The notes under the pieces were generated by a model that worked only from the letters and a program-made list of their open reading frames with translations, was not told the origin of the DNA and did not search any database. A program made the position numbers and the translations under genes. 22,483 nt of DNA from Gammaproteobacteria bacterium (GTDB lineage Bacteria; Pseudomonadota; Gammaproteobacteria; Arenicellales; JAANXG01). Positions 1 to 8,296 of this stretch are shown piece after piece; position 1 is the stretch's first letter; every line of letters begins with the position of its first letter. The stretch is taken from positions 1 to 22,483 of the forward strand of contig JAANXG010000124.1 in the NCBI GenBank assembly GCA_018263405.1. The letters run 5' to 3'.

Positions 1-117
1 GTCGAAAGCACGGAGGCTTTCGCCAGAGCGTACAGGGAGGTATCTACAGCGTCCCTGAAAGACAACCCTACCCCCACATGATCGCCGACATTGCACGGAC
101 TTTTTGAGAAATTACAT
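1..117. other. Window edge, no assignable gene
   Basis: Short frames run off the left edge on both strands. On plus, one frame is open from base 1 to a TGA at 79-81 (26 codons, ending SLKDNPTPT). On minus, a TTG-initiated frame begins near base 61 with residues LSFRDAVDTSLYALAKAS and runs off the edge. Both read like plausible protein, they are mutually antisense, and nothing visible decides between them. No hairpin terminator or convincing promoter was seen. A neighbouring gene probably enters here, but its strand is unknown. Confidence 0.3.
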
Positions 118-336
118 TTAAAACGCGTTTCGGTGCTTGTAATACGGATCACCGCTATATCCTGTACGCATCGGCGGGCGACGATAGGCGGGATCGATCG
201 TAAACGACAAAGCCCGCTCCCGGGCCGGGTGGCGCAGTTTGCCGTGCGGATAGAAGCGACGTCCCTTCGATGCGTTTCGAGCTTTATGTTCTACCCATGC
301 CGGGTGTCGACCGTAGCCTTCGTGGATCGAAGCCAC
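118..336 (-). CDS. Possible small basic protein, unknown function
   Basis: This is a GTG-initiated frame of 72 codons that overlaps the 3' end of the membrane-protein gene by 46 bp in another frame. The product is rich in Arg, His, Tyr and Pro and ends YSGDPYYKHRNAF. It has no signal peptide, membrane segment or recognisable domain. Many codons end in G or C, as in the neighbouring genes, which is mild support for coding. No clear Shine-Dalgarno sequence was found. It could equally be chance open frame in an intergenic region. No function is proposed. Confidence 0.25.
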   Translation of the reverse strand: MASIHEGYGRHPAWVEHKARNASKGRRFYPHGKLRHPARERALSFTIDPAYRRPPMRTGYSGDPYYKHRNAF

Positions 337-695
337 AGTCGGTGTCTGAACTCCCGGGACAAATGGCTACTGACCGCACCGATGGCGAGGACCACGGTCA
401 GAATATAGACCTCGAACCCCGGCATCCAGCGCACGGCGAACAGCAACCCAAGCTTCAACAACACTGCGAGGCCACGCCATTCGAAAAGGATAGCGCAGGT
501 CGCGTGCAAGTCGGTAGCGAACAGTGCAACACCCGATGCGGCCGCGAAGAGAAGCCAGTATGCCTGCACGGAAGGAGATTGCTCGAACAGGTAGGCTCCG
601 ATCAGCACGCCGGCTCCAAGGATGTGCCCGGCACGCAACGCCGCGCGCAGAAGCCGACGCCCGGGAAAATTCCTTGGGCTTTTCGGAAAAAACAT
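291..695 (-). CDS. Small integral membrane protein, unknown function
   Basis: From the ATG at 695 the product has 134 residues. After a basic N-terminus (FPGRRLLRAALR) come about four hydrophobic segments: roughly residues 22-37, 45-61, 76-91 and 95-110. The last is followed by a basic cytoplasmic-looking tail. This is the pattern of a small inner-membrane protein; no catalytic motif is visible and I do not recognise the family. The frame stays open upstream to 836, inside xthA, but that stretch is hydrophilic, Arg/Asp-rich and unlike the rest, so an internal start is more likely. An ATG at 716 is the alternative; neither has a strong ribosome site. It lies about 120 bp downstream of xthA on the same strand and may be co-transcribed. 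Confidence 0.6.
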   Translation of the reverse strand: MFFPKSPRNFPGRRLLRAALRAGHILGAGVLIGAYLFEQSPSVQAYWLLFAAASGVALFATDLHATCAILFEWRGLAVLLKLGLLFAVRWMPGFEVYILTVVLAIGAVSSHLSREFRHRLWLRSTKATVDTRHG

Positions 696-816
696 GGTTC
701 TTTTGAGCTGAATCATAGCTCGGTAAGTCCCGAATCCAGCGGCATCTGATATAACTCCGATGTCTTCAGCGATACGCCGGTCCTCCCGCCTATCGCCAGC
801 ACGTTTCGCTCGCCGA

Positions 817-1581
817 TTATCCGATGTCCGCGACAACCGGTGCGTGATCGGATGGCCGTTCGAGCTTGCGGGGTTCTTTGTCGATCTCGCACGACTTCAC
901 ATATTCATACAGCTTGTCACTGCATAGTATGTGGTCGATCCGTAAACCCATGTTGCGGCGAAACGCCGCCGCCCGGTAGTCCCACCACGAATAGGCGCCC
1001 TCCGGCTGCTCGAACTTCCGAAAAACATCATGAAAGCCAACGGCCATTAAGGCCTTGAACGCTTCGCGTTCCGGTTCGCTGCACAATATCCGGCCGCGCC
1101 ATGCCTCGGGATCGTGAACGTCCCGGTCCTCCGGCGCGACATTGAAATCGCCGCAAATCACGACATGCGAATTGCTCGAAAGCTGCTCCTTGACATAGTC
1201 CACCAGGTGCTCCAGCCACTTCAGTTTATACTCGTACTTCTTCGAATCGACTTCCTGTCCGTTGGGAACGTAAAGATTCAGAACACGAAGCGAACCGATC
1301 GTAGCCGACAATACTCGCCGTTGCGGATCATCGAGGCCCGGGAGATCCGTTTCTACATCCTCGATCGACAAACGGGTCAACAAAGCGACGCCGTTATAAG
1401 TTTTCTGTCCGGAAAACGCGACCTGATAACCCGACGATTCGATCTGTTGCACCGGGAAATCTTCATCTTTCAACTTGGTTTCCTGGATGCACAGAATATC
1501 CGGCGCTTTATCCCTCAGCCAGTCCAGCACCTGCGGCAGGCGAACGCGCAGCGAGTTTACGTTCCAAGTAGCAATGTTCAT
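817..1581 (-). CDS. xthA: Exodeoxyribonuclease III (AP endonuclease)
   Basis: This 254-residue protein belongs to the ExoIII/APE1 endonuclease-exonuclease-phosphatase family. These enzymes incise 5' to abasic sites and trim 3' blocked ends in base excision repair, using a divalent metal. The motifs appear in order: WNVNS with Asn7, QETK with the metal ligand Glu34, NLYVPNG with Tyr104, GDFNVAP with Asp145 and Asn147, and the terminal SDHAP with Asp245 and His246. The length is close to the usual 255-270 residues, so the gene looks intact. The start is ATG without a strong Shine-Dalgarno. It follows the glutaredoxin-like gene by 29 bp on the same strand, so joint transcription is likely. The C-terminus keeps the hallmark DHAPV motif. 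Confidence 0.95.
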   Translation of the reverse strand: MNIATWNVNSLRVRLPQVLDWLRDKAPDILCIQETKLKDEDFPVQQIESSGYQVAFSGQKTYNGVALLTRLSIEDVETDLPGLDDPQRRVLSATIGSLRVLNLYVPNGQEVDSKKYEYKLKWLEHLVDYVKEQLSSNSHVVICGDFNVAPEDRDVHDPEAWRGRILCSEPEREAFKALMAVGFHDVFRKFEQPEGAYSWWDYRAAAFRRNMGLRIDHILCSDKLYEYVKSCEIDKEPRKLERPSDHAPVVADIG

Positions 1582-1610
1582 AAACGGTCAAATCTATCCG
1601 GGAGGGCCGG

Positions 1611-2312
1611 CTACTGATTCACTTGAACACGTTCGTCTTCCGGTATTTCTTCCAGTTCGCCGATGCCATCGGCGCCTGCATCCCCCGTATCGGAAAAGAT
1701 ATCCTCGTTCAAGTTGGCGAAACCTTCATCTTCCTCCAACAAGTCGTTGTCTTCACCACGGGGCGCGGAATCCCCGGTCGCTTGTTCGGTCTCCTCGGGA
1801 GTCGTGCCCTCGAGATCGTCGGAGCTCATCTGTGGTATTTGTCCCGGTTCCCGCAGAGTCTCCGCACTCATCGTAAAGCCCGCTTCTTCGAGCTCATTCA
1901 ATATCAGCTCCTTATTGTAGCCCTTCAGCGCTTGTTCCCCGATGAGCAAAACGGGCACGGAAAGCACACCAGCCACTTCTTTGAGTTCGGCTTGAACCTC
2001 CGGGCTTTTGTCGGCGTTTTTTTCTTTAAACGGCACCCGGCGTCCCAGCAACAGTTTTCTTACCAAATCGCAGGCGTCACACACCTTGATCGAATACAAC
2101 ACAACGTCCACGTCGGGGACTTCAGCCGAGGGTGTTGTCTCGCTGATCACATCGGGCAGTGTCTCAACGTTGCCCGAAGCGGCAGGAGGCGGGCGGCCTT
2201 GATAGGTGACGGTGCCATCTTCGTCCACCCATTTGTACAGTTTGTCGCCACTCGCCGTGGGAGTGACTCCCAACAGGGAGGCAACCAAGGCCGCATAGAA
2301 CAATATACGCAT
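1611..2312 (-). CDS. Secreted DUF4124-glutaredoxin-like protein, acidic tail
   Basis: The product begins with a signal-peptide-like segment (MRILFYAALVASLLG, ending near TASG). A short DUF4124 domain follows (YKWVDEDGTVTYQGRPP), a module common in proteobacterial envelope proteins. A glutaredoxin/thioredoxin-fold segment comes next, with a CDAC redox pair and the cis-proline stretch SVPVLLIG. The final roughly 77 residues are strongly acidic and probably disordered. I infer a periplasmic thiol-disulfide protein; substrate unknown. I chose the ATG at 2312, preceded by GGAA, rather than an in-frame GTG at 2324. A TATAAT box at 2331-2336 would place the transcript start close to 2324. It lies 75 bp beyond prlC on the same strand. 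Confidence 0.8.
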   Translation of the reverse strand: MRILFYAALVASLLGVTPTASGDKLYKWVDEDGTVTYQGRPPPAASGNVETLPDVISETTPSAEVPDVDVVLYSIKVCDACDLVRKLLLGRRVPFKEKNADKSPEVQAELKEVAGVLSVPVLLIGEQALKGYNKELILNELEEAGFTMSAETLREPGQIPQMSSDDLEGTTPEETEQATGDSAPRGEDNDLLEEDEGFANLNEDIFSDTGDAGADGIGELEEIPEDERVQVNQ

Positions 2313-2330
2313 TTGGTTCCGCACCAGCTT

Positions 2331-2336
2331 ATTATA
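2331..2336 (-). promoter_or_regulatory. Candidate -10 box for the glutaredoxin-like gene
   Basis: A perfect TATAAT lies on the minus strand, 18 bp before the ATG at 2312. An overlapping upstream TATACT (2343-2348) could serve instead. No good -35 hexamer is found at 16-18 bp spacing, so the promoter would need an activator or another upstream contact. It would allow this gene and xthA to be expressed independently of prlC. Confidence 0.35.
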
Positions 2337-2387
2337 TTCAACAGTATAACCGACTATTGGAGCCGCTCATCGCCTTGTTGAGGGCCG

Positions 2388-4460
2388 TTACCCGGCCAAT
2401 CCATTGTGGCGTAGCAACGCGTCCACCGTCGGATCGCGGCCCCGGAAATTTCGAAACATATCGCCGGCATCTTCGACGCCGCCGACTTCGAGGATATTTT
2501 CAAGAAACGAGCGGCCGGTGGCCGGATTCAATACGCCTTCTTCTTCAAACCGGCTGAAGGCGTCCGCGGACAGTAATTCCGCCCATTTGTAGCTGTAATA
2601 ACCGGCCGCATACCCGCCGGCGAAGATATGGGAAAAGCTATGGGGGAAACGGTTGTATCCGGGTGGCATCACGACCGCGACTTCCGTTCTGACTTGGTGC
2701 AGAATTTTGTAAACGTAAGCGATGCCCTGGTTTACGTAGTCCCGGTGCAAGCGCAGGTCAAACAGTGAAAATTCGATTTGTCGGAGCATCTGCATGGCCG
2801 ACTGAAAATTCCGTGCCAAACGCATTTTATCCAGCAGTTCAGCGGGCAAGGGTTCGCCGGTCCGGTAGTGGCCAGAAATCAGATTCAACGACTCCGCTTC
2901 CCAACACCAGTTCTCCATAAACTGGCTCGGCAATTCCACTGCATCCCACTGGACGCCGTTGATGCCCGAAACCGACACGTAGTCGACTTTGGAAAGCAAA
3001 TGATGCAGCCCGTGACCGAATTCGTGGAACAGCGTCAGTACTTCTTCATGAGTGAGCAGGGCGGGGCGGTCCCCGACCGGCGGCGACAAATTGCAAACCA
3101 GATACGCTACCGGCACCTGCACCCTTCCATCAGTGCGTTTTCTCGGGATGCAGTCGTCCATCCAGGCACCGTCGCGTTTACCATTTCGTACATACGGGTC
3201 CAAGAAGAATCGACCCCGCACTTCGCCCCGTCCGTCGAGCAATTCGTAGAACTCGACATCGGGATGCCAGACCTCCACACCATCCACGCGTCTCGCTTCG
3301 ATGCCGTATAAACGGCGGGCGACGGTGAACAGCCCCTCGATAACCCGCTTGAACGGGAAATAGGGGCGCATGTCTTCGTCGGAAAATACGTAGCGCGATT
3401 GCCGCAGGCGCTCGGACACGTATGCCAGGTCCCAGACTTGCAGTGGTTGTAGATCGCATTCGTCCCGTGCGAACGCCTCCAATTCCGCCCGCTCGTGTTC
3501 CGCGGTCGTGCGCACCCAGCCGGCCAGGTCCAACAAGAACCCCTCGACCCGGGCGGGCGAGCCGGCCATCTTGGTCTCCAACGAAACCGACGCGTAGCCG
3601 TCGAATCCCAACAGCGTTGCCGATTCGTGCCGCAATGCCAGTAACCGCTCAATGGCCCCGCTGTTGTCGAAAACACCGGCGTCCGGGCCCTGCTCGCTGG
3701 CGCGCGTGACATACGCACTATACATGCGCTTGCGTAGCTCCCGATCCCGGCAATACATCATGAACGACAGGTAGGAGGGGGTATGCAGCGTGAATCGCCA
3801 GCCGTTCTGTTGCTGCGTCTCGGCGGCCTGGCGGGCAAGCTCCAGGACGGTATCCGGCAGGCCCGTCAATCGAGACTGTTCATTTACCTGCAACGACCAG
3901 CTTTCCGTGGAATCCAGCACGTTTCGTTCGAAGCGGTTCGACAAAGATGCGAGTTCCTGCTGTATGGACTTGAACCGCGGCTTCTTGTTCCGGGGCAGGT
4001 TGACACCCGCCAGCCTGTAGTCACGCAGGGCATTGCCGATGATTTTCCGCTGAGCGCGATCCAGCCGATCGAACTCATCGCTGTCACGAACGGTCCCAAA
4101 CTTTCTGAATAGATTTTCGTTGTGCGAGAGATCCGTGTAATAGTCGGTCAACCGGGGTAAGGCGTTTTCATGCGCCTTACGCAGTTCCGGGCTGTCTTTC
4201 ACAGCATTTAAGTGCGAGACCGGCGACCACATACGCGCGAGTCGCTCGTTCAGGTCTTCGAGCACCTGTACGAAATTTGCCCAGGTCACCGGGCCGGACC
4301 GGTGTTCAAGCACGGCGATCCGCTTGCGGTTCTCCGACAATATGTCGGCAAGCGCCGACTCGACGTGTTCGGGGCGAATGCGGTCAAACCGCGGCATTCC
4401 CTCCTGTTGCAGTAAAGGGTTGCCGGGGGTGTCCGGCACGTCGGCGTGATCGTTTGGCAT
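2388..4460 (-). CDS. prlC: Oligopeptidase A, M3 metallopeptidase
   Basis: This 690-residue cytoplasmic zinc peptidase belongs to the M3 (thimet oligopeptidase) family. Such enzymes degrade short peptides, including those released from signal peptides and by ATP-dependent proteases. The zinc site is HEFGH: His479 and His483 are ligands and Glu480 is the catalytic base. The third ligand is Glu509 in the downstream VELPSQ segment. The N-terminal half is the long helical region typical of the family. The length matches E. coli OpdA (about 680). The start is ATG, with no obvious Shine-Dalgarno. It is divergent from gor across 47 bp, so the two promoters must overlap. Dcp is the main paralogous alternative, but length and N-terminus fit oligopeptidase A better. 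Confidence 0.93.
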   Translation of the reverse strand: MPNDHADVPDTPGNPLLQQEGMPRFDRIRPEHVESALADILSENRKRIAVLEHRSGPVTWANFVQVLEDLNERLARMWSPVSHLNAVKDSPELRKAHENALPRLTDYYTDLSHNENLFRKFGTVRDSDEFDRLDRAQRKIIGNALRDYRLAGVNLPRNKKPRFKSIQQELASLSNRFERNVLDSTESWSLQVNEQSRLTGLPDTVLELARQAAETQQQNGWRFTLHTPSYLSFMMYCRDRELRKRMYSAYVTRASEQGPDAGVFDNSGAIERLLALRHESATLLGFDGYASVSLETKMAGSPARVEGFLLDLAGWVRTTAEHERAELEAFARDECDLQPLQVWDLAYVSERLRQSRYVFSDEDMRPYFPFKRVIEGLFTVARRLYGIEARRVDGVEVWHPDVEFYELLDGRGEVRGRFFLDPYVRNGKRDGAWMDDCIPRKRTDGRVQVPVAYLVCNLSPPVGDRPALLTHEEVLTLFHEFGHGLHHLLSKVDYVSVSGINGVQWDAVELPSQFMENWCWEAESLNLISGHYRTGEPLPAELLDKMRLARNFQSAMQMLRQIEFSLFDLRLHRDYVNQGIAYVYKILHQVRTEVAVVMPPGYNRFPHSFSHIFAGGYAAGYYSYKWAELLSADAFSRFEEEGVLNPATGRSFLENILEVGGVEDAGDMFRNFRGRDPTVDALLRHNGLAG

Positions 4461-4507
4461 AATTGTGCTGTCGCGGTCGGAACGTTTTGAAGGAGTATCA
4501 ATACTAA
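4461..4507. promoter_or_regulatory. Compact divergent prlC-gor promoter region
   Basis: Only 47 bp separate the start codons of prlC (minus) and gor (plus). A purine-rich GAAGGAG (4489-4495) precedes the gor ATG by about 12 bases and probably acts as its ribosome site. No full sigma-70 promoter can be drawn for either side inside the gap. The promoters must therefore reach back into the opposing coding regions. Confidence 0.4.
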
Positions 4508-5854
4508 ATGACTCAACAATATGATTACTTGGTAATTGGCGGCGGCAGCGGCGGCATCGCCTCCGCCCGGCGCGCTGCTTCCTACGGTGCGAGTGTCCTT
4601 CTGATTGAAGCCAATCGAATGGGCGGGACCTGCGTCAATGTCGGCTGTGTGCCGAAAAAAACGATGTGGAACGCCTCGGCCATCGCCGAAAGACTGCGGG
4701 ACGCCCCCGGCTACGGTTTTTCCCTTGAACGAACGGACTTTGACTGGGCCAAGATCAAGCACGCCAGGGATGCGCACATTGCCCGCCTGAACGGTATCTA
4801 CCACCGCGGCCTGGACCAATCCGGCGTGGATAAGGTGGAAGGGTACGCGCATTTCGAATCGCCCGGGAGGATTGTCGTGAACGATTTCACGTACTCCGCG
4901 GAGCACATATTGATCGCCACCGGGAGCCGGCCGATCGTGCCTCCGGTAGCCGGAGCCGAACTCGGCATCACCAGCGACGGATTCTTTGAACTGGAGCAGT
5001 TGCCAAAAAAAGTCGTTACCGTGGGAGCCGGGTATATCGCCGTCGAGCTCGCCGGTGTGCTACGCGGGCTCGGGGCCGAAGTCACCATGGTTCTACGGCG
5101 TGATGCATTCTTGAGAACGTTCGACGCCACGGTGAGAGAGACACTCATGGAAGCGAGCGAGGCATCGGGTATTCATTTCCGGCGTCGTAGCCAGGTCGCC
5201 GCGTTGGAAAAAACGAACTCCGGTATCGGGGTGCGTCTAGAGTCCGGCGAACACATCCAGGACGTCGACTGCGTTCTGTGGGCCGTGGGGCGGTCCTCCA
5301 ACAGCAGCAACCTGCAACTCGAACGAGCGGGGGTCGAAACAAACGGCTACGGTGGCATCACCACCGACGATTTCCAGAACACGAATGTCAAAGGCATCTA
5401 CGCCGTCGGCGACGTAACCGGACGCAAGGCACTAACACCCGTGGCTATCGCAGCCGGGAGACGGCTGGCGGACCGTTTGTTCGGTCAACAGAGCGACGCG
5501 GCTCTCGACTACGAAAATATTCCAAGCGTTGTGTTCAGTCATCCGCCCATCGGTACGGTGGGCATGACCGAGGACGAAGCCCGCGAACATTTCGGTGACG
5601 ATATCAAGGTGTATTCGGCACGCTTCACGAATATGTACTACGCCGTACTGGAGCATAAGATTCCCACCGTAGTGAAGCTCGTGACCCACGGGGCGGAGGA
5701 AAAAATCGTGGGTTGCCATATCCTGGGCGACGGCGCCGACGAAATGATTCAGGGTTTTGCCGTGGCGGTGAAAATGGGTGCCCGCAAGAAGGACTTCGAT
5801 AACACAGTGGCCATTCATCCGACGGCAGCGGAAGAACTGGTGACGTTGAAATGA
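4508..5854 (+). CDS. gor: Glutathione-disulfide reductase
   Basis: This 448-residue homodimeric flavoprotein reduces glutathione disulfide with NADPH in the cytoplasm. The N-terminal FAD motif is GGGSGGIASA (residues 11-20). The redox-active disulfide is in GGTCVNVGCVPKK, with Cys42 and Cys47. The second Rossmann motif GAGYIAVELAG is followed by VLRRD and later Arg residues; such basic residues select NADPH over NADH in this family. A second FAD contact, YAVGDVTG, is present, and the C-terminal HPTAAEE with His437 supplies the active-site base to the partner subunit. Length and motifs fit Gor rather than lipoamide or mercuric reductase. It ends directly against aroE, tail to tail with no spacer. 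It would supply reduced glutathione to glutaredoxin-type proteins. Confidence 0.93.
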   Translation: MTQQYDYLVIGGGSGGIASARRAASYGASVLLIEANRMGGTCVNVGCVPKKTMWNASAIAERLRDAPGYGFSLERTDFDWAKIKHARDAHIARLNGIYHRGLDQSGVDKVEGYAHFESPGRIVVNDFTYSAEHILIATGSRPIVPPVAGAELGITSDGFFELEQLPKKVVTVGAGYIAVELAGVLRGLGAEVTMVLRRDAFLRTFDATVRETLMEASEASGIHFRRRSQVAALEKTNSGIGVRLESGEHIQDVDCVLWAVGRSSNSSNLQLERAGVETNGYGGITTDDFQNTNVKGIYAVGDVTGRKALTPVAIAAGRRLADRLFGQQSDAALDYENIPSVVFSHPPIGTVGMTEDEAREHFGDDIKVYSARFTNMYYAVLEHKIPTVVKLVTHGAEEKIVGCHILGDGADEMIQGFAVAVKMGARKKDFDNTVAIHPTAAEELVTLK

Positions 5855-6709
5855 TCATGATTCACCCCGGCCCCGCCTGAATGTATCGACGACCGGTCCG
5901 GTGTCCGGATGCTTGCCATGCCAGACATAAAACGACTCGGCCGCCTGCTCCACCAACATGCCCAATCCATCCGCGAGATGTGCGGCGCCGTGTTCCGCCG
6001 CCCAGCGTAGAAACGGCGTATGTTCACGCTGATACACCATGTCGTAGGCCAGCGCCCCTGCATTGAAAAGCCCCTCCGGCAACGGCGGGAGCTCACCCTG
6101 TAATGACGCCGATGTACCGTTGATGACCAGATCAAACGAATATCCCACCAGTTGCTCGAATCCGTCGGTTTTTATGGAGCCCCGACAAGCAAATAATTCC
6201 GCCAGGCTTTCCGCCTTGTCGACGGAGCGGTTGGCGATCACGGTATTCGCGGGATGTTTGCCAAGCAGCGGACCCAGCACACCCCTGACCGCTCCGCCGG
6301 CGCCAATAACCAGTACGTCTTTGCCTGCAACTTCAAAGCGAACATTTCGGGAAACATCACGACACATTCCCACGCCGTCCGTGTTGTCCGCCCGAATAAT
6401 GCCATTCTTGAACGACAAGGTATTCGCGGCGCCCGCGAGCCGAGACCGGTCGGTGCGCTCGTCCGCCAAATCCCAGGCCTCGATCTTAAAAGGCACCGTG
6501 ACGTTTAAACCCTGGCCACCGGTCGCCCTGAAGCCGTCGACCGCCTGGCCGAACCCGCCGGCGTCCACATGTATACGCCGGTAGTCGAGCTGTATCCCGA
6601 ATTGCTGCGCGAACATCGTATGGATACGCGGTGACAGACTGTGATCGACGGGATTGCCCATCACCGCGTACAGCGGCGGGGGCGGATTGAAATCGAACAG
6701 GTCGGTCAT
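5855..6709 (-). CDS. aroE: Shikimate dehydrogenase (NADP+)
   Basis: This 284-residue protein reduces 3-dehydroshikimate to shikimate with NADPH in the aromatic amino-acid pathway. Shikimate-binding Ser24 and Ser26 lie in HSLSPRIH. NVTVPFK carries catalytic Lys75, and AANT and DNTDG carry Asn96 and catalytic Asp111. The cofactor loop is GAGGAVRG, as in AroE rather than YdiB. A short Pro-rich N-terminal extension precedes the usual start. Its ATG overlaps the lysA stop in an ATGA tetranucleotide, implying translational coupling. The stop codon is immediately adjacent to the gor stop on the other strand, so the two transcripts must overlap. Linkage to lysA is unusual to me; in many gammaproteobacteria dapF holds this place. 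Confidence 0.93.
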   Translation of the reverse strand: MTDLFDFNPPPPLYAVMGNPVDHSLSPRIHTMFAQQFGIQLDYRRIHVDAGGFGQAVDGFRATGGQGLNVTVPFKIEAWDLADERTDRSRLAGAANTLSFKNGIIRADNTDGVGMCRDVSRNVRFEVAGKDVLVIGAGGAVRGVLGPLLGKHPANTVIANRSVDKAESLAELFACRGSIKTDGFEQLVGYSFDLVINGTSASLQGELPPLPEGLFNAGALAYDMVYQREHTPFLRWAAEHGAAHLADGLGMLVEQAAESFYVWHGKHPDTGPVVDTFRRGRGES

Positions 6710-7974
6710 TGTGTGGCCGTTTCACCGAGCGCAAGAGCCTCAAGGGCTACTAGGTTCTCGAAGGTTTCCCGCTGCCGCACGAGGTGGAACCGACCGCCAT
6801 CCACCACAACCTCTGCGGGCCGCAGCCTGGCGTTATAGTTGGACGCCATGGCCGAACCATAAGCCCCTGCTTCCTTGACCGCAATCAAGTCCCCTAATTC
6901 CAATGACGGAAGAAGGGCCGTGCCAAGCACATCGGCACTTTCGCATACCGGTCCCACTACATCGTAGCGTTGTCCCGCATCCGTACTCTGCTTCACTGTA
7001 ATTATGTCGTGCCTGGCCCCGTACAACGCCGGTCGCAGCAGATCGTTCATTCCGGCATCGACGACGGCGAAACGCTTGCTGCCGTTTGTTTTGAGATACT
7101 CGACCCGCGTCAACAGGACGCCCGCGTCTCCCACGATAGAGCGTCCCGGTTCAATAATAATCGGAAGCTGCTGCATTCGCCGCCCCATGGTTTCGACCAT
7201 GGTCTTGATCCAAACTGTTCGGTCCGGACCCGGAACCCTCCCGTAACCGATACCTAGTCCACCGCCGGCATCGACATGACGGATGTTAATGCCGAGCCCT
7301 TGCAGTGTATCCACCAGATCCAGAAGGCGATTAAAGGCGTCCAGCAAAGGTTCTGTATCCATCAATTGGGAGCCGATATGGCAGGCCACGCCGGCAATCT
7401 CGATCCCGGGTTTCCCGGCAGCATATCGATACGTATCGATCACTCGATCGATGCCGATACCGAACTTGGATGACTTTAAACCCGTGGCAATGTAGGGGTG
7501 GGTGTCGGGGTCGACATCGGGATTCACGCGCACGGCTATCGGTGCCGTGCGTTGCAGGTAAACGGCGGCCTCGGACACGCGGTCAATTTCGTCCGGTGAT
7601 TCGACATCGATGCAGGCGACGCCGGAGGCTATGGCCGCTGCGACTTCAGACCGGGTCTTACCGACTCCCGAGAAGACCACCGTTGAGAGTGCCCCCCCCG
7701 CCATTTCGACCCGGCGGAGTTCACCGCCGGAGACAATATCGAAGCCGGATCCCAATCCGGCGAGAATACCGAGGATGGCCAACGTGCCGTTTGCCTTGAC
7801 CGCATAGCAAATCCGGTGGGGATAGTCCCCGAAGGCGTCGTTGTAGACCTTCCAGTTTTCCTCGATTCGCCCGCGGGAATAGACGTAACACGGCGTACCC
7901 ACGTCTTCGGCAATTCGGCTGAGCGGTACCTCCTCCGCATACAACCCGCCGTCGCCGTATTCAAACGGATTCAT
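6706..7974 (-). CDS. lysA: Diaminopimelate decarboxylase
   Basis: This 422-residue PLP enzyme of fold type III decarboxylates meso-diaminopimelate to L-lysine, the last step of lysine synthesis. The PLP lysine is Lys60 in CYAVKANG. Other family signatures are the HIGSQL segment, the glycine-rich phosphate-binding GGGLGIGYG, the EPGRSIVG arginine loop, and CESADVLG, whose Cys completes the partner's active site in the dimer. The length is typical (about 415-420). It lies 54 bp downstream of lptM, the usual gammaproteobacterial order, and overlaps aroE by 4 bp. The start is ATG with a modest GAGCAGG just upstream. Confidence 0.95.
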   Translation of the reverse strand: MNPFEYGDGGLYAEEVPLSRIAEDVGTPCYVYSRGRIEENWKVYNDAFGDYPHRICYAVKANGTLAILGILAGLGSGFDIVSGGELRRVEMAGGALSTVVFSGVGKTRSEVAAAIASGVACIDVESPDEIDRVSEAAVYLQRTAPIAVRVNPDVDPDTHPYIATGLKSSKFGIGIDRVIDTYRYAAGKPGIEIAGVACHIGSQLMDTEPLLDAFNRLLDLVDTLQGLGINIRHVDAGGGLGIGYGRVPGPDRTVWIKTMVETMGRRMQQLPIIIEPGRSIVGDAGVLLTRVEYLKTNGSKRFAVVDAGMNDLLRPALYGARHDIITVKQSTDAGQRYDVVGPVCESADVLGTALLPSLELGDLIAVKEAGAYGSAMASNYNARLRPAEVVVDGGRFHLVRQRETFENLVALEALALGETATQ

Positions 7975-8028
7975 AAAACCTGCTCATTCGCCGGCGCCGG
8001 CCGGCGCCCGCGCGTAACATATTGAATG

Positions 8029-8214
8029 CTAACTATCGCCGCTGGGAGATCCGGCTTTGATGGCTTCAGGTGTTTTTTCCTCCTTTTTCTGATCACCCTC
8101 TTCCACCGGCAGGTACAACGGTCCTTTTTGACCGCAACCCGCCATCAATGAACCGACTCCGATACACAGGCATGTTGCGAGCAGTATCAAACGGTTGAAA
8201 CGTCGCGAGGGCAT
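8029..8214 (-). CDS. lptM: LPS-assembly lipoprotein LptM (YifL-like)
   Basis: This 61-residue lipoprotein precursor has a basic N-terminus (MPSRRFNR), a hydrophobic stretch and the lipobox LMAGC, with lipidated Cys27. The family motif GCGQKGPLYLP follows, then a charged, Lys/Glu-rich tail. In E. coli LptM assists disulfide maturation of LptD in the LPS translocon; that role is assumed here by homology. A clear AGAGGA ribosome site lies 7 bases before the ATG. The position upstream of lysA matches the lptM-lysA arrangement in other gammaproteobacteria, which strengthens the call despite the small size. Confidence 0.9.
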   Translation of the reverse strand: MPSRRFNRLILLATCLCIGVGSLMAGCGQKGPLYLPVEEGDQKKEEKTPEAIKAGSPSGDS

Positions 8215-8296
8215 AGAATTTCCTCTATTTATCTGTGCAATTGTTTTTTGATTTTAAAGGCGCAGCTTGCCAATTAACAGCCGGATAAACAAGCGG

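Noticed and set aside
1623..2381. Long plus-strand frame of 252 codons opposite the glutaredoxin-like gene
   Set aside because: It is an antisense shadow: the minus frame has a signal peptide, DUF4124 and CDAC motifs, whereas this one has no recognisable domain.
4286..4906. Minus-strand frame of 206 codons spanning the prlC-gor gap
   Set aside because: It is antisense to the FAD and disulfide motifs of gor and overlaps the start of prlC; no domain or ribosome site.
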